This document shows positions 37,839 through 48,762 of a stretch of DNA of 64,000 nucleotides, one piece after another (within the stretch, counting starts at the first letter, position 1; the number at the start of each line of letters is the position of its first letter). The position numbers were made by a program, and so were the translations under genes. The notes under the pieces are model-generated. The model was given only the letters and a program-made list of their open reading frames with translations. It searched no databases and was not told the origin of the DNA. This stretch comes from Rhipidocladum racemiflorum (Eukaryota; Streptophyta; Magnoliopsida; Poales; Poaceae), in the NCBI GenBank assembly GCA_036346355.1, contig CM070588.1, forward strand, positions 19,949,914 to 20,013,913. Reading direction: 5' to 3'.

Positions 37839-40800
37839 TGTAACACCCCAAAATTTTGCTTTCCTTAAATTCATGTGTGATTTGGCACTTTGGTGAATTT
37901 TTGGAATTTTCTGGAATTTATTTGGATTTATTTGGAATTTATTTGAATTTATTCCATTTTGAAATAATTAAAGAATTTAAATTTGCAAATAAATTTTTGT
38001 TGGAAATATTTTATTTGAGTCCAAAATGATCCAAAATATTTTCCAGAATTTTTCTGGAATTTTTCTGAGTCATTTGCTATTTTTAATGAATTAAATGAAT
38101 TACTGGGAATTATTTTAAATATTAAATCGCTGGAAAATCCAACTCGGGTCAAGTACTGTTCATCCGACCGAGTCGGACTCGAGTCCGACCCGAGCCAGTT
38201 GACTCGACCGAACCCACTCCTAACCCTAATCAATCCCAACCGTTGGATCAAGATCCAACGGCTGAGATCCGCCCGACCCCGACCCGAGCCGTAGTGTCCG
38301 ACCGGACCGATCGCGCCGCGCGATCGTGGCCGTTGGTTGTGCCACGTGGGCGGCCCACGATTTAAATGCCGTCTTCCGTGGCCGGCCGGACTCACGCCCG
38401 CGCGGCGCCGCCAGTAGCAAGTTATGTTTCCGTTTTTACGCACGGGCCGAGGCTATTTAATGCCCGGGGCATACCCCGAGGACCGCCGTGATCCCGCGCC
38501 CTCCCTTCTCTACTTCACCGAGGCTAAGTCGCCGCCGTTTAGCCGTGCGAGCTCGCCGTAGTTGCGCGCTGCTCCGCCACGGTCTTTGCTTGCTCGCGCC
38601 GTCAGCCGTCCCTGCCGCCGTTGACCTCAGATCCGGACTCACCGCGACGAGACGCACCGAAGGGATCCTTCATCTCGCCGAGCAACCCCGAACGCCGTTG
38701 GGCTCGCCGTCGTCTTCAACTCCGGCAGCTCGCGGCGCCACCACGAAGCCATCGACCCTCGCGAGCTCAGACACCGCCGGATCCGGTCGGACGGTTGAGG
38801 TGAGTTCACGTGTTCCAAACCCGATTAGATCGGGGCCGTTGGATCAAGATCCAACGGTTCACAATCGCCACGCGTCGTAGCAAAGGCGATTATAGGATTA
38901 GATCTGGACCGTCCGATCTAGATCGAGCGGCCCACGAGCATCGAGTAGTTTCAACGTGTTAAACCCGGATCCAATCCGCGCCGTTGATTTTCAAACCAAC
39001 TGACGAGATTGCGCCACGCGTGTCGGGAAGTTGGACCGACGCGGTCAGCGCGCAAACGCGTGCGTGTAGACGCGACACGCGCGGGCCAGCGTGTCGAAGG
39101 CCCGCATGTCGCTGGCTAACCCAGCCAAGCGCCGACGCCGATGACGTCACCCGAGCGGGCCCACATGTCGATCCACGTGGCCGTGGACCGAGTCCACCGT
39201 GGACCCGAGCCGGCGTGGACCAAGCCCATGGACGGCCGACGCCGCAGGCCAATCAGGAGCTGCCACGTGTCCATGCCGACGCAATAATTAATTTCCAAAA
39301 GAAAATGATTTATTAATTCGAATAATGATTTCAAATTTGGATTCAAACTTCAAACGCTTATAACTTTTATGCGTTTCAACTCCGATTTGAGTGATTCAAA
39401 TTTCTAAATTTGTATAAAATTGAGATCTACCTAAATATGAATTTTATTTAATTTTTGGACTAAAGTTTTTCTCTGTAATATTATTTAATTGATTATTTAA
39501 ACTTTAAATAATCATAACTTTTGCGTTTTAACTCCAAATTTGACGATTCCAGTTTCTAAAAATCCAGAAAATTATGTTCTCTCTGTTTATGGATTTTATT
39601 TGGAGTTTTGGGAGCTTTTTGAATCGTGTAGATTTGTGTATTTGCTATTTGCACGCTTTACTAGTAGACTTTGCAGTGCTTGGGAAGGATTCGAGGAGAA
39701 GTGTTGACTCGGGATCCAACTCAAGACCAAGAGCAAGTACTTTTTGAAGGCAAGTTGTGCTTTGACCATATTGATCCTATTTCGAAATCTATTTTGATTT
39801 AAACTATTGCATGCTAGTTCAATTAGAAAGATACTTTGTTTAAACATGGGGGTTAGATAAATACCAATTTGCTATATGACACCTTGATTACTTAAGTATG
39901 TGCCATGACCTTTTGTCACCCTAGTTGTGGTTTACTAGTTGGACATTACTAAATTGCCAACATGGGTTTAGATCGTTGTAGTATACTGCTTAGACCTGCT
40001 ACGTGCTCATGACATGATTTTGAATAATCAAATGCTAATATTGACTTAATGATATATTGAACCTGTTTTGGAAAAGTATCATGTGATGTTGATGGCACGT
40101 GGTGCATGGTAATCAACTGGGGTTTGATAAACGATTTTTCCGGGGCATGTGGCAAGAGTAATCAATTGGGCAGATTGTGGCATTGGGAGTGTTGATTTGG
40201 TTTTTCGGGTAGTCTTGCCCTGGTCACTCTAAGGACTTAACCTTGCAAGCCTTTGAACTGGGTCATACTTGCAACCACATGGCTGGAATGGGACGGCCCT
40301 AGTTGACTAAGTCGCTAAGGACTCACTTGTGGAGCCTCAGGGTGTCAGTTACACCTTTTGTGTGATTGTACGGGGGAGCGTATCGTGGCTGTGGCCAGGT
40401 ACCCATCTAACGGTGTGTTGGTCCCATACTTCGCCTTGGCTAAGGGAAGGGATGGTGTAGAGCACGTACCGGAGAGGACCACCTGTGTTGTTTGAGGCTT
40501 CCGAAAGGCTTTGTTACGGGAACTCGCCTTTGTGGTGTTTGACTGTATCTTGTGGGTAAAGTGCATAACCTCTGCAGAGTGTAGAATCTATTTGAATAGC
40601 CGAGTCCACGGTACTGGACAATGCTCGGGAATTACAGTCAAGGGTTAGATTTTCTGAAAATAACTTGGTTTTGAAAAGATGGGTTGGTTTAACAAGGAAG
40701 ATGATGGAACCATGGTGTAGGATGGGAAAAATGTTTGTTAAACTTCTTGAAAAGTTATTTATGCTTTACTTATTTCTACTGCTTTCGAATCTACTTATAT

Positions 40801-41287
40801 TACTTGTCAAAAGCTGTTTACTGCAAATATACCCTGAGCTATTCCTTTGTACTAAGCCATGCATATAGTATATTAGCTTGCATTCTGTGCATGACTTGCT
40901 GAGTACCAAGTACTCACCCTTGCCTCAACACAATACCAGTTGAAGAGGAGATTACGCCAGCTTTGGAGGAGGAACTCCAAGAGGACCCGGCTACTTAGGG
41001 ATGCGAGCCCAGTCAGTTGCCTGTGGTATACTGGATGGCGCCACGAAGTTTATTTGATTTTCCGCTGCTATTGTTTCTCTCTGAATAAGTTTCGCCCTAC
41101 GAGGCATACGTTTGTAACTTGACCATGAGGTCAAGTAACCAGTTTGGTTATTTAAATAAAGTACTTTGATAATATCGATTGGTATGATTGTGATATTTAC
41201 CGATGTTAAGACTGTGTGCACTAGCGCGTTCCTGGACTAGTGCTGAATACACAGAGGGTCCGGATTTGCAAATTCGGGGTCCCGACA
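37839..41287 (+). mobile_element. Family A LTR 3 of the array
   Basis: A purine tract lies just upstream (about 37825-37837). TGTAACACCCC...GTCCCGACA, followed by target-site copy agttg. In the split ORF, exon 1 (39574-39749) has a net +1 shift near 39670-39695; exon 2 (40940-40998) is open. Confidence 0.92.
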
Positions 41288-41292
41288 AGTTG

Positions 41293-42408
41293 ACAGTGTG
41301 GTCACGACTTCATAGAATCAGATTGCCAATTGGCCTGCCCATGCATCAAGCAGAAAACTCACAGACAACTAAATACTAGAGTTGAAACATGCCAGCAAGA
41401 ATAAACTCACAGAAAACTCAAAACTTCATTGGATGGAAAACAGAAAGCTCTAAAGAATTTGAGTGGTACTTGTGTTTTTACCTTCTTAAACTCTTCATTA
41501 GATCTGAAGACAGCCTCATGGCAAGAACCAACTCTCCCAGAAGTGCAAAAGAAATCCCAAGCTTGTACTGGAAGTGCAAAACAAATCTGCAAAAGAAATC
41601 CCAAGCTTGTAAGGTGTGCATGTGCATGTAGTCCTTGATGTTAGTAGTTTAGGCCAGACTTAAACACACTTTGTGCCAGATATTACATAAATTTTGTTTT
41701 TCCAATTACGTACACAAAAATATTGCATGTGTGGACTTTGTATATATTATACTGGTCATATTTTGTTCTTCAATAAGGTGTGCATGTGCATCTTTGATGT
41801 TTTTGCAACAATGAATGGACAGATTAACAAAGATTGTGTGTGGTTCCCATGTGATGATTTTTGCTAATTTAATATAGAACAACAGTAACCTGGAGATGAA
41901 TATGCCGTCTCCATTCACAAATCTGAATGGCCAAACAGCCTTAATAGCTTAATAATGGACTGATTAGTGCTCATGAAATTCAATAGAAAGAATGCATGTT
42001 TTGTAATTCAACAGAAAGATTGCATGTGTAGACTTTGTATATATTATACTGGTCATATTTTGTTCTTCAATAAGGTGTGCATGTGCATCTTTGATTTTTT
42101 GCAACAATGAACGGACAGATTAACAAAGAGCAATTAATGGACTAATTAGTGCTCATGAAATTCAACAGAATGATTGCATGTGTAGACTTTGTATATATTA
42201 TATTGGTTATATTTTGTTCTTCAATAAGGTTGCAGTCTAACATATTTCCTAAATATATATTTTTTAGATAAATGGAAGCAATGAATGTTAGTGTTGTTGG
42301 TTGACACAAGCAACAAGTTTTTCTTGTACTTATTTCATGCAAATAAAAAATTACTAATTTTTGTATGACGTTAATATTTCTGTAATGAAGTACTTAAAGG
42401 ACATTTCT
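41293..42408 (+). other. Helitron body with degenerate tandem repeats upstream of the RPA-like gene
   Basis: A ~110-bp unit (gcatgtgtggactttgtata ... attaacaaag) occurs at about 41726-41836, 42023-42127 and, shortened, 42176-42232. A second phrase (aatggact(g/a)attagtgctcatgaaattcaa) occurs at 41954 and 42137. Another direct repeat (gaaatcccaagcttgta) is at 41550 and 41597. I see no gene; part of it must hold the promoter of the RPA-like gene. Confidence 0.6.
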
Positions 42409-43822
42409 ATGGCACCAATTAATCAAACAAGAAAGAGAACGTACGCGCTATTTTCTGAAAGCCCCGTGGTGCCTAGGTGAGTTTACTACACTATCTCATC
42501 CATCTAATTACACATATACCAAAAGCGTAAATATACTCCTTTTTTTATTAGATTCAAGGAGTTGGACAACATTGAATTCGGGGATATATTCAAGACTTGG
42601 AGCATCTTTGTTTTAGTATATGTCAAATTCCCTGTTCAAGATAACGGTGATATGCTTCGATTTATCCTAGTGGATGAGACTGTAAGTCCAACCATAATTC
42701 AATTCAACCCCTAATGAAATAATTTTTATTGCTATCTAATATGGTTTATTCGAAACTTAAAGGGATCCAAAATGGAAGCTATTGTCAGGGGGCAGAAATG
42801 TTAATAGATTTAACTTAGCACTCAGCGAAGGCCATAAGTACAACATTCATCGTGTTCAGTTCCAGCCCAACTCTGAGGAAGTCCAGTTTCGGAACATTCG
42901 GAACTCTTATGAGTGCACTCTAACTGACCGCACAACTATCGACCCTTCTGCGGTCTTAGTTGATTTTCCTCTCTACCCAAAGCATTTCATGTCATTTGAG
43001 GATGTGTATGGACGTCTGAACAGAGCTTTTGTAGGTATGGTTCAAAATTTCTTTTTATCAAATATGATATGATATTAAATGAGATTTTGAAGCCAAAAAA
43101 ATAAACATACAACATGTTATCCAGATATAGTTGGAGTGGTGGTCCATTTTGGTGATCTGGAGTACTACGAAACCTTTCCACGCCGTATAGTCCATAGAGA
43201 GGTGATATTGCTAGACACAAGGTAAATATATTTTTCACAAAGTATATATTGATTCAAATAGATTGTGCACAATATTTATAACATCCTTCTTATGTTTAAT
43301 TGTAGGTTCAACTTGTTAGTTGTTCAAGTATGGGATGAGCATTTAACCCAACATATTCTCGATTGGTCGGATGCTAAGGCCAATCACCACATCGTTCTTG
43401 CAACAATGCTGAAAAAAGATAACAGATACGGTAACTAATTCATCAACCTATAAATAATGTAACGAAGACTATAGTCAATGTTAATTTAGAAAAACTTGTA
43501 CTAATATGTATGTTCATCTTCAAAACAGAATGTGTGGAGACTACACAATACACAAAACTAGCATTCGCTCCAGATCTTCCCGCAACACAATGGCTTCAAA
43601 GTAAGTGTATTTAGTTTGGATAAGAAACAAACCATGTACAAAATAAAACTTTTAACTTATCTTCACTAACACATGTCTTAAATTATTATTGTAGACTTTC
43701 GACACCCTCTGGTAGCAGGAGCATTTGATCTCACATTCCTAAAAAAATTTATTGAAAGGAGGTGGGCGTACCTCGCTCGTGTGGTTACTAGGACTACCGG
43801 TCGACGCCTTTTGGATTGGTAG
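42409..43822 (+). CDS. Helitron RPA1-like single-strand DNA-binding protein (one frameshift)
   Basis: Seven exons with GT-AG introns: 42409-42476, 42552-42681, 42763-43034, 43125-43221, 43306-43430, 43529-43600 and 43695-43822, with correct phase at all six junctions; about 296 residues. The start MAPINQTRKR is followed by FKELDNIEFGDIFKTW, the OB-fold opening typical of plant Helitron RPA70 homologues, with a second OB-fold-like part from exon 4 on (GVVVHFGDLEYYETF). The only lesion is one extra G in the G-run at about 42788-42792 (exon 3). Many plant Helitrons carry such RPA genes, thought to bind single-stranded DNA during replication. Its presence upstream of Rep/helicase supports an autonomous-type element. 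With the G-run corrected it would be intact. Confidence 0.82.
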
Positions 43823-45145
43823 AGATTAGGCTAATATGATAGGTTATGTAACTGGATGCTGGATAGGTTTTATTACTATGATCACCTATATATTTGTCTC
43901 TATGCTGTTAAAAAACCTGCTCATCCTTACCTCTTTGGGGATTAGAGGTAGGATAGATCTGATGATCTGACGAAGAAGGATAAATAAATATTTGGGACGA
44001 TTTTCTCTCTCTTTGTTGCTACTTGTTTCTTCCAAGATCCACTGCTATGCAACAAGCTGCAGAATGGAAAAGACAGGAGAACGAATAGAAATGGAAAAAC
44101 AAACAAGATTAGCAATTCTTGTCTCTTTAGCAATGAATCAAAGAATTGGAGGAGGAGGTAGCATATCATCAGGTAGGAAAGCCTAACTCTTGTCTCTCAG
44201 GTAGTGATCTATGGGAGAGAGATATAGAGATCAGCTTCTCCTCCTACTACAACTGCAGCAGGGGAAAGGTGAGGTGTGTAGACAGCAAGATATGAAAAGG
44301 CAAGCTGTATTGAATAAGGGAGCGAGAGCTGAAGAATATTATGGAGGTGTTGCAAGAAAGGGAGGGCAGAGAGAGAGAGAGAGAGAAGGATGGAGGGAGA
44401 GAGCAAAGGAGTAAACAGATAAATCAGCTTGCAAAAATTTCTATTCGTTCTCCTTGCAGCGATTTTATCATCAGCTTGCAAGAATTCGCTCATGCCAATT
44501 TCAAGAAAAATCAAGAAGCTTGATTAGGCCAAAAAAATGGAAAGGAAATTGTGAGATTAATTTTTGATGAAATAGCAGGGGGAATCTGGTTGATATAACC
44601 TTGGCGTTGATGCGGAGGGACGGGAACACTGCACCAGGAATGTCGAGCACTTTGGGAGATGTAGAGTTAATTATTTGATTTTGTTATATAGAATCCTTCA
44701 AGAAAAATAAGATCAACATAGGGCATTTAAAAACACATAGCATTAAACCAGGAATTATATCATGGTTAAATTAATTTACGGGGCAAACTTCCACATATCC
44801 TCTTTTTTCAAAGTAGGATCTCAAGTCAGACATTATTTTGTACTGTTTGAAAACCTGAACTGTTTGTGCTTGTATGAACAAACGCCCTAAATAGCAAACA
44901 AACACAATAATTGCATCCACAATAATATAGTACTGTCAGCATCCTATATGAAGGTTACGTGGTTCCACATTTACAATAACACATATAATACAGTTAGGCT
45001 ATAGGCTATTATGTGCCTTGACCGCCAAGCAAGTCCCAATAACTCATAGTTTTGTCCAAGCATCAGAGAGAAAAACTAACACAAATACATTTGCAATCTT
45101 ATTGGGTAGAAGGGAAATATCTGAAAACAAAATGAGAAGGAAAAC
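43823..45145. other. Intergenic Helitron sequence, GA microsatellite
   Basis: No gene recognised. Contains a GA run (about 44369-44386) inside a purine-rich stretch resembling a plant 5' leader (44200-44420). The phrase 'tcagcttgcaa(a/g)aatt' occurs twice (44425, 44471). Confidence 0.45.
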
Positions 45146-45540
45146 CTTATCTCATATGGCTTTCCGTTAGGAGGTGGATGGAAACGAATATCGTCCATAA
45201 TTGAAAAATATGAATTGAATAGCATGTCTTTCAGGTCCCTGAGTAATCGCATACTTCTGTGATAGTGCTCCATGTTCCATCCTGCATTTGAGGTTAGCTA
45301 CCCATGTAAAACTTTAAAAGTACACATAAGGCAAATATCAGAGTAAAACCATAAATAGTAAAATGTACCACAAAACAATGAACAAGTGGCCTTTCTTTTC
45401 CTTCCCCAACTGCATCAAATGTGGTCATTACTGGTGCTAGAAAGCCATATGCTAAACCAGCAAGGATGCTTCCCATGATGCCGACTATCAGCCATAAGAC
45501 TGAAGTCACAGATGCAGCAATAAGAAGCAACAGCTTTACA
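45146..45540 (-). pseudogene. Captured gene fragment: At3g27390-like membrane protein, two exons
   Basis: Minus strand. The first exon (about 45533-45369) encodes a hydrophobic segment with GIMGSILAGLAYGFLAPV, then TFDAVGEGK and HCF, ending at a GT donor. The second exon (45281-45146) begins after an AG acceptor with DGTWSTI and continues, after one frameshift near 45250, with LRDLKDMLFNSYFSIMDDIR, ending at a GT donor. This order matches, from memory, the plant membrane protein family of Arabidopsis At3g27390 (unknown function). The intron between them is only 87 bp. Start and end of the parent gene are missing, so this is a transduplicated fragment. Confidence 0.65.
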
Positions 45541-45747
45541 ATAGCACTTATTTCACCATGTTAACCACTAAACACATTAAAATAAAATAACGAGTAGTGG
45601 CAGCTACATAAAGATACTTATTTCACCATGTTATTCCACGGAGACTATATATTACTCACACCAGTTTCCAAATTTTAACATGAAGAGCCTAACAATAAAA
45701 ACAGAGTTGTCTCATGCCAATGGTTATACCTTGTTATTGGGCACATC

Positions 45748-45929
45748 TTATGAGAAGTCTCTTGCGGTCGCTGCTTCCATTTTGGGTTGTGCCGGGTTGA
45801 CCTCAGACCCCACCGGCAAACCCTCAGTTGGAGGAGCAACCTTGCCATTCTCAGCATCTACCGCCGCCTCAGCAGAAGCAGCTGGTGGCTCCTCAACCTT
45901 CTCAGAGGACTGGCTGTTTTGCACAACAC
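45748..45929 (-). pseudogene. Captured last-exon fragment, unrecognised protein
   Basis: On the minus strand a good acceptor (CTTTCTATCAG) precedes a 182-bp open segment: two bases completing a codon, 59 codons rich in Glu, Ala, Pro and Ser, then TAA (45750-45748). Further upstream on the same strand (about 46125-46035) is an open hydrophobic segment (RPSLGVGLAIILFLGSFALG) that may be the preceding exon. I do not recognise the protein. Orientation matches the neighbouring captured fragments. Confidence 0.45.
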
Positions 45930-46166
45930 CTGATAGAAAGAGAGATCACATATAAAGGTATGGATCCATCATTGCTACACAAATAGAAATATTTATTCTA
46001 CCAATCCCACAGACCAGTGCAAGAGAGATTACACCCTCACAAACTAATCACTCGAAATCACAGTAGAAACCTAAGGCAAAGCTTCCCAAGAACAAGATGA
46101 TAGCTAACCCCACACCAAGGCTCGGCCGCTCATACTCTAATTCATATGGTGGGACTTATATAGGAA

Positions 46167-46223
46167 AAAGAGGTGCTTTGCCAAGGTCTCGTGTGGCATG
46201 AACTCGGCGACGAGCAGCCGCAC
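46167..46223 (-). pseudogene. Captured kinase fragment, BSK-like
   Basis: Minus strand reads VRLLVAEFMPHETLAKHLF. This closely resembles the hinge-region motif of plant brassinosteroid-signalling kinases (RLLVAEFMPN-TLAKHLF). Only about 19 codons are recognisable; the flanking sequence no longer matches. It is a fragment without function of its own. Confidence 0.5.
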
Positions 46224-46496
46224 ACTTAGCCTAATCATGTTCCTATTAGTCCCGGATTAGTCAAGGTTTAGCCGTGTTCTTGTCGATTTAGTTTTAATTT
46301 GGCATGTAGTAGGGTTGTTTTTTCTCTGTTTAGCATTTAGAAGGAGATGAGAAGGTCAAATCCGAACCCTAATCCCCTAATCCCATCCGAACTGAGCCCT
46401 AAAATCCAAATCCGAACCCCTAAAATCCTCAAATCCCGTACGGATTTGAACACAAAATTTCCCCAAAGGCATTGGAGGGTTTTGGGGACTTACCTT

Positions 46497-46850
46497 AGTC
46501 GTGCCGTCGTCGTTAGAGCCCTTGGCTCGCCCGCGGCTGATCGGGCCTACGCGCGTCCCGCCCGTGGCACCCTCGTCCGACTGTGCGCCCGCCAGAGCCG
46601 CGCGCTCCCACGCCTCGCGCCCTCTGCGCCTTGTCCGCGGCTCGCCTGAAGCTCCGCCTCATGGCCGCCAGCCGTCCCGCGACCAGCTACGCTCTGCGAC
46701 GCGCCCTTGCGCCCGCGACTTCGCCTTCGCTCGGCCGCCGCCCACGCAGCGCCTCCTGCGCCCGCCAGCTCCTTCCCGCGTGCTCGCCAGCACTGGCACG
46801 AGTCGGCCGCCACAGCGTCTTGGATCAGGAATGGGTCAAATGAAATTAGG
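46497..46850 (-). pseudogene. GC-rich possible first exon of captured sequence
   Basis: Strong GC contrast with the surrounding AT-rich Helitron. On the minus strand the block ends CTAAG|GTAAGT (donor at 46496-46491), and an Ala/Arg/Gly-rich frame is open across most of it. No protein family recognised. Plus-strand frames are open too, as expected from composition, so the coding strand is uncertain. Confidence 0.3.
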
Positions 46851-46859
46851 GTTAGGGTT

Positions 46860-47250
46860 TTCCTAGCCCTTTGGTTTTGTTGCCATCACATTTGATCTCA
46901 TCCATCCATTTCGATCCAACGGTCAATGTTCGCTTGTGTGTTACCTGGGCTGCCGTTTTTGCTTGTGGGCCGTAGGATGTGTTCGGGCTGCCCTCGCTGC
47001 AGCACCCGATCAGGTTACCTAGATTTTGATACTAGGTAATCTTCCAATAAACATTTATGCAATACATCACTTGTACCTGCAGGCAAATAGGGCAAGGCAA
47101 GTTTTCACCAATCGAATCCTGCTTCTGACCAGACACCACATGGTACGGTAACTTCTTTAATGAATCTTCCGAGAGCCCTTTGGATGAAACTTCCGCAAAG
47201 ATTTCATACAGATCATCACTGTCAAAGTCTGCAGCACCAATCTGTTGACA
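46860..47250. other. No gene seen
   Basis: Mixed-composition sequence. A half-site of the family A palindrome (GATCCAACGG, 46913-46922) occurs here. Nothing else recognised. Confidence 0.4.
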
Positions 47251-47254
47251 ATTT

Positions 47255-47640
47255 TACTATGGTTTGGATACTATCAATTTTAATAACTCATCAATTTTAC
47301 TATGGCTTGGATACTATCAATTTTACTAACTCATCAATTTTACTATGGCTTGGATCATATCAAATTTACTATGGGTTGGATACTATCAATTTTACTATGG
47401 TTTGGATACTATCAATTTCACTTGAGGGGCTTGTTGCAGAAGGGGCTTGTTGCAGAAGGATACTATCAATTTCAATTTGATAGTATCCAAGCCATAGTAA
47501 AATTGAAGCATCCAAACCATAGTAAAATTTCCTACATCCAAACCATAGTAAAATTTCCTACATCCAACCCATAGTAAAATTTGATAGTATCCAACCCATA
47601 GTAAAATTGAGAAGCATCCAAACCATAGTAAATTTGAGGA
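47255..47640. repeat. Inverted repeat built from a ~25-bp tandem unit
   Basis: The left arm has about five copies of a unit like TTTACTATGG(T/C)TTGGATA with ctatcaatt (47255-47420). The right arm has about six copies of its reverse complement (47475-47632). The centre holds a 17-bp direct repeat, ggggcttgttgcagaag, twice (about 47425-47458). A transcript could fold into a long hairpin. Confidence 0.8.
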
Positions 47641-47769
47641 ACATTAGTGATGTGTCAGGATTTTTTAAAAATTGCTTAGGCATGATCACTATCTGAAATT
47701 TTTATGGGAACATTAGTGATGTGTTAGGATCATCCAAAAAAAATTCAAATTTCTTTGACGTCATTTGAA

Positions 47770-47990
47770 CCATTTTTTGTTCATTTGAATTAGAGCGAAA
47801 TCTCGGCAATCTCGCCCGAAATCTCGGCAATTTCGCCCGAGATTTCGTTTTTCTCGGTTTAAAAAAAGCCGGATTCAAATCATTTTTTTTAATTTCGTCC
47901 GAAATTTGGCCGAAATTTCCGAATCTCAGCGAAATTTCAGATTTCGGCCTGGCCCGAGACGGAGTCCGAAAACGAAATTTGAATCCTTGA
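47770..47990. repeat. Short-repeat block of CGAAATTTC-type palindromes
   Basis: Repeats of (a/g)aaatctcggcaat(c/t)tcgcccg and of cgaaattt/aaatttcg halves, giving many small inverted repeats. Non-coding. Confidence 0.55.
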
Positions 47991-48762
47991 GAATGGGGAA
48001 GGTTCCGAGGGCTGGGGGAGTGGGGGAGCGGGGCCTGGGTTGCCAATTGAACAAATAAATAAATAAAATCATATTGGTGCAAGGTGTATACAAATTAGTG
48101 GAAATATTAATAAAATATTAACTACCAAAATCATTTGAACAGAAAAACATATATGTATATACAAACAATTATAATAACAATATATATATCAACCTGGTCC
48201 AAGATAAAAGAAAACGAAAATGGCTGAGCAATAAGTGGAAAATGATTCTAGATTTTATTTTCTTGTTTTTCTCTTTTCTTTTCTCTAAATTAATTTAACT
48301 TTAATATAAGCTGGTGAACGATGACAACATTCGTGAATTGGCTTCTGTGATTCACATCAAACTAGCCCAACTACATGTGTGATACTTTTGAATAGCTCGT
48401 ATCTTGCATTGTTTCATTGTGATGCTTGTTATTTTTCGCACTATTAAATAGGTGGAATGGAACTCAATTTGCAAATGTTAACCTGAGTATCATTGATTGA
48501 CTGCAATTCATTTATGTCACCGAATGGACAAGATTTAGCCATACCTACTGCCTACAGGAGGTGGCCTAAACTTCAAACAACTAACATTAATTCTGAATCA
48601 TTTTGTAGATCACAAACGATTTTGACAATTATGTTGCATCATCCAAGCCAATCATCACGGAAAGGGAAAGAAGGTTGCTATATTGCCATCCTATTAAATT
48701 TAGGTTTATAGTATTAATCGCAACTGTGTGATATTATTTCTGGAAATATCATTTTGGTAGTG
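47991..48762. other. AT-rich sequence upstream of Rep/helicase gene
   Basis: No ORF recognised; probable promoter/leader region of the Rep/helicase gene. Contains AT-rich tracts (48090-48200). Confidence 0.4.

Larger units (their letters stand above)
19642..41287 (+). mobile_element. Tandem family A array: LTR-internal-LTR-internal-LTR
   Basis: Three LTRs (19642-23058, 28731-32157, 37839-41287; about 3.42-3.45 kb) alternate with two internal regions (23059-28730 and 32158-37838; about 5.7 kb). The array as a whole is flanked by perfect agttg duplications (19637-19641 and 41288-41292), so it derives from one insertion that later gained a unit, most simply by unequal recombination between LTRs. 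The middle LTR is shared by both units and has no target-site copy of its own. Confidence 0.93.

Noticed and set aside
41726..42232. Direct repeats considered as a CRISPR array
   Set aside because: Units are ~110 bp, degenerate, unevenly spaced and in a plant Helitron.
46347..46895. Several overlapping plus-strand ORFs in a GC-rich block
   Set aside because: All frames are open because of composition; the only splice-like signal (GTAAGT at 46496) favours the minus strand, and no family is recognisable.
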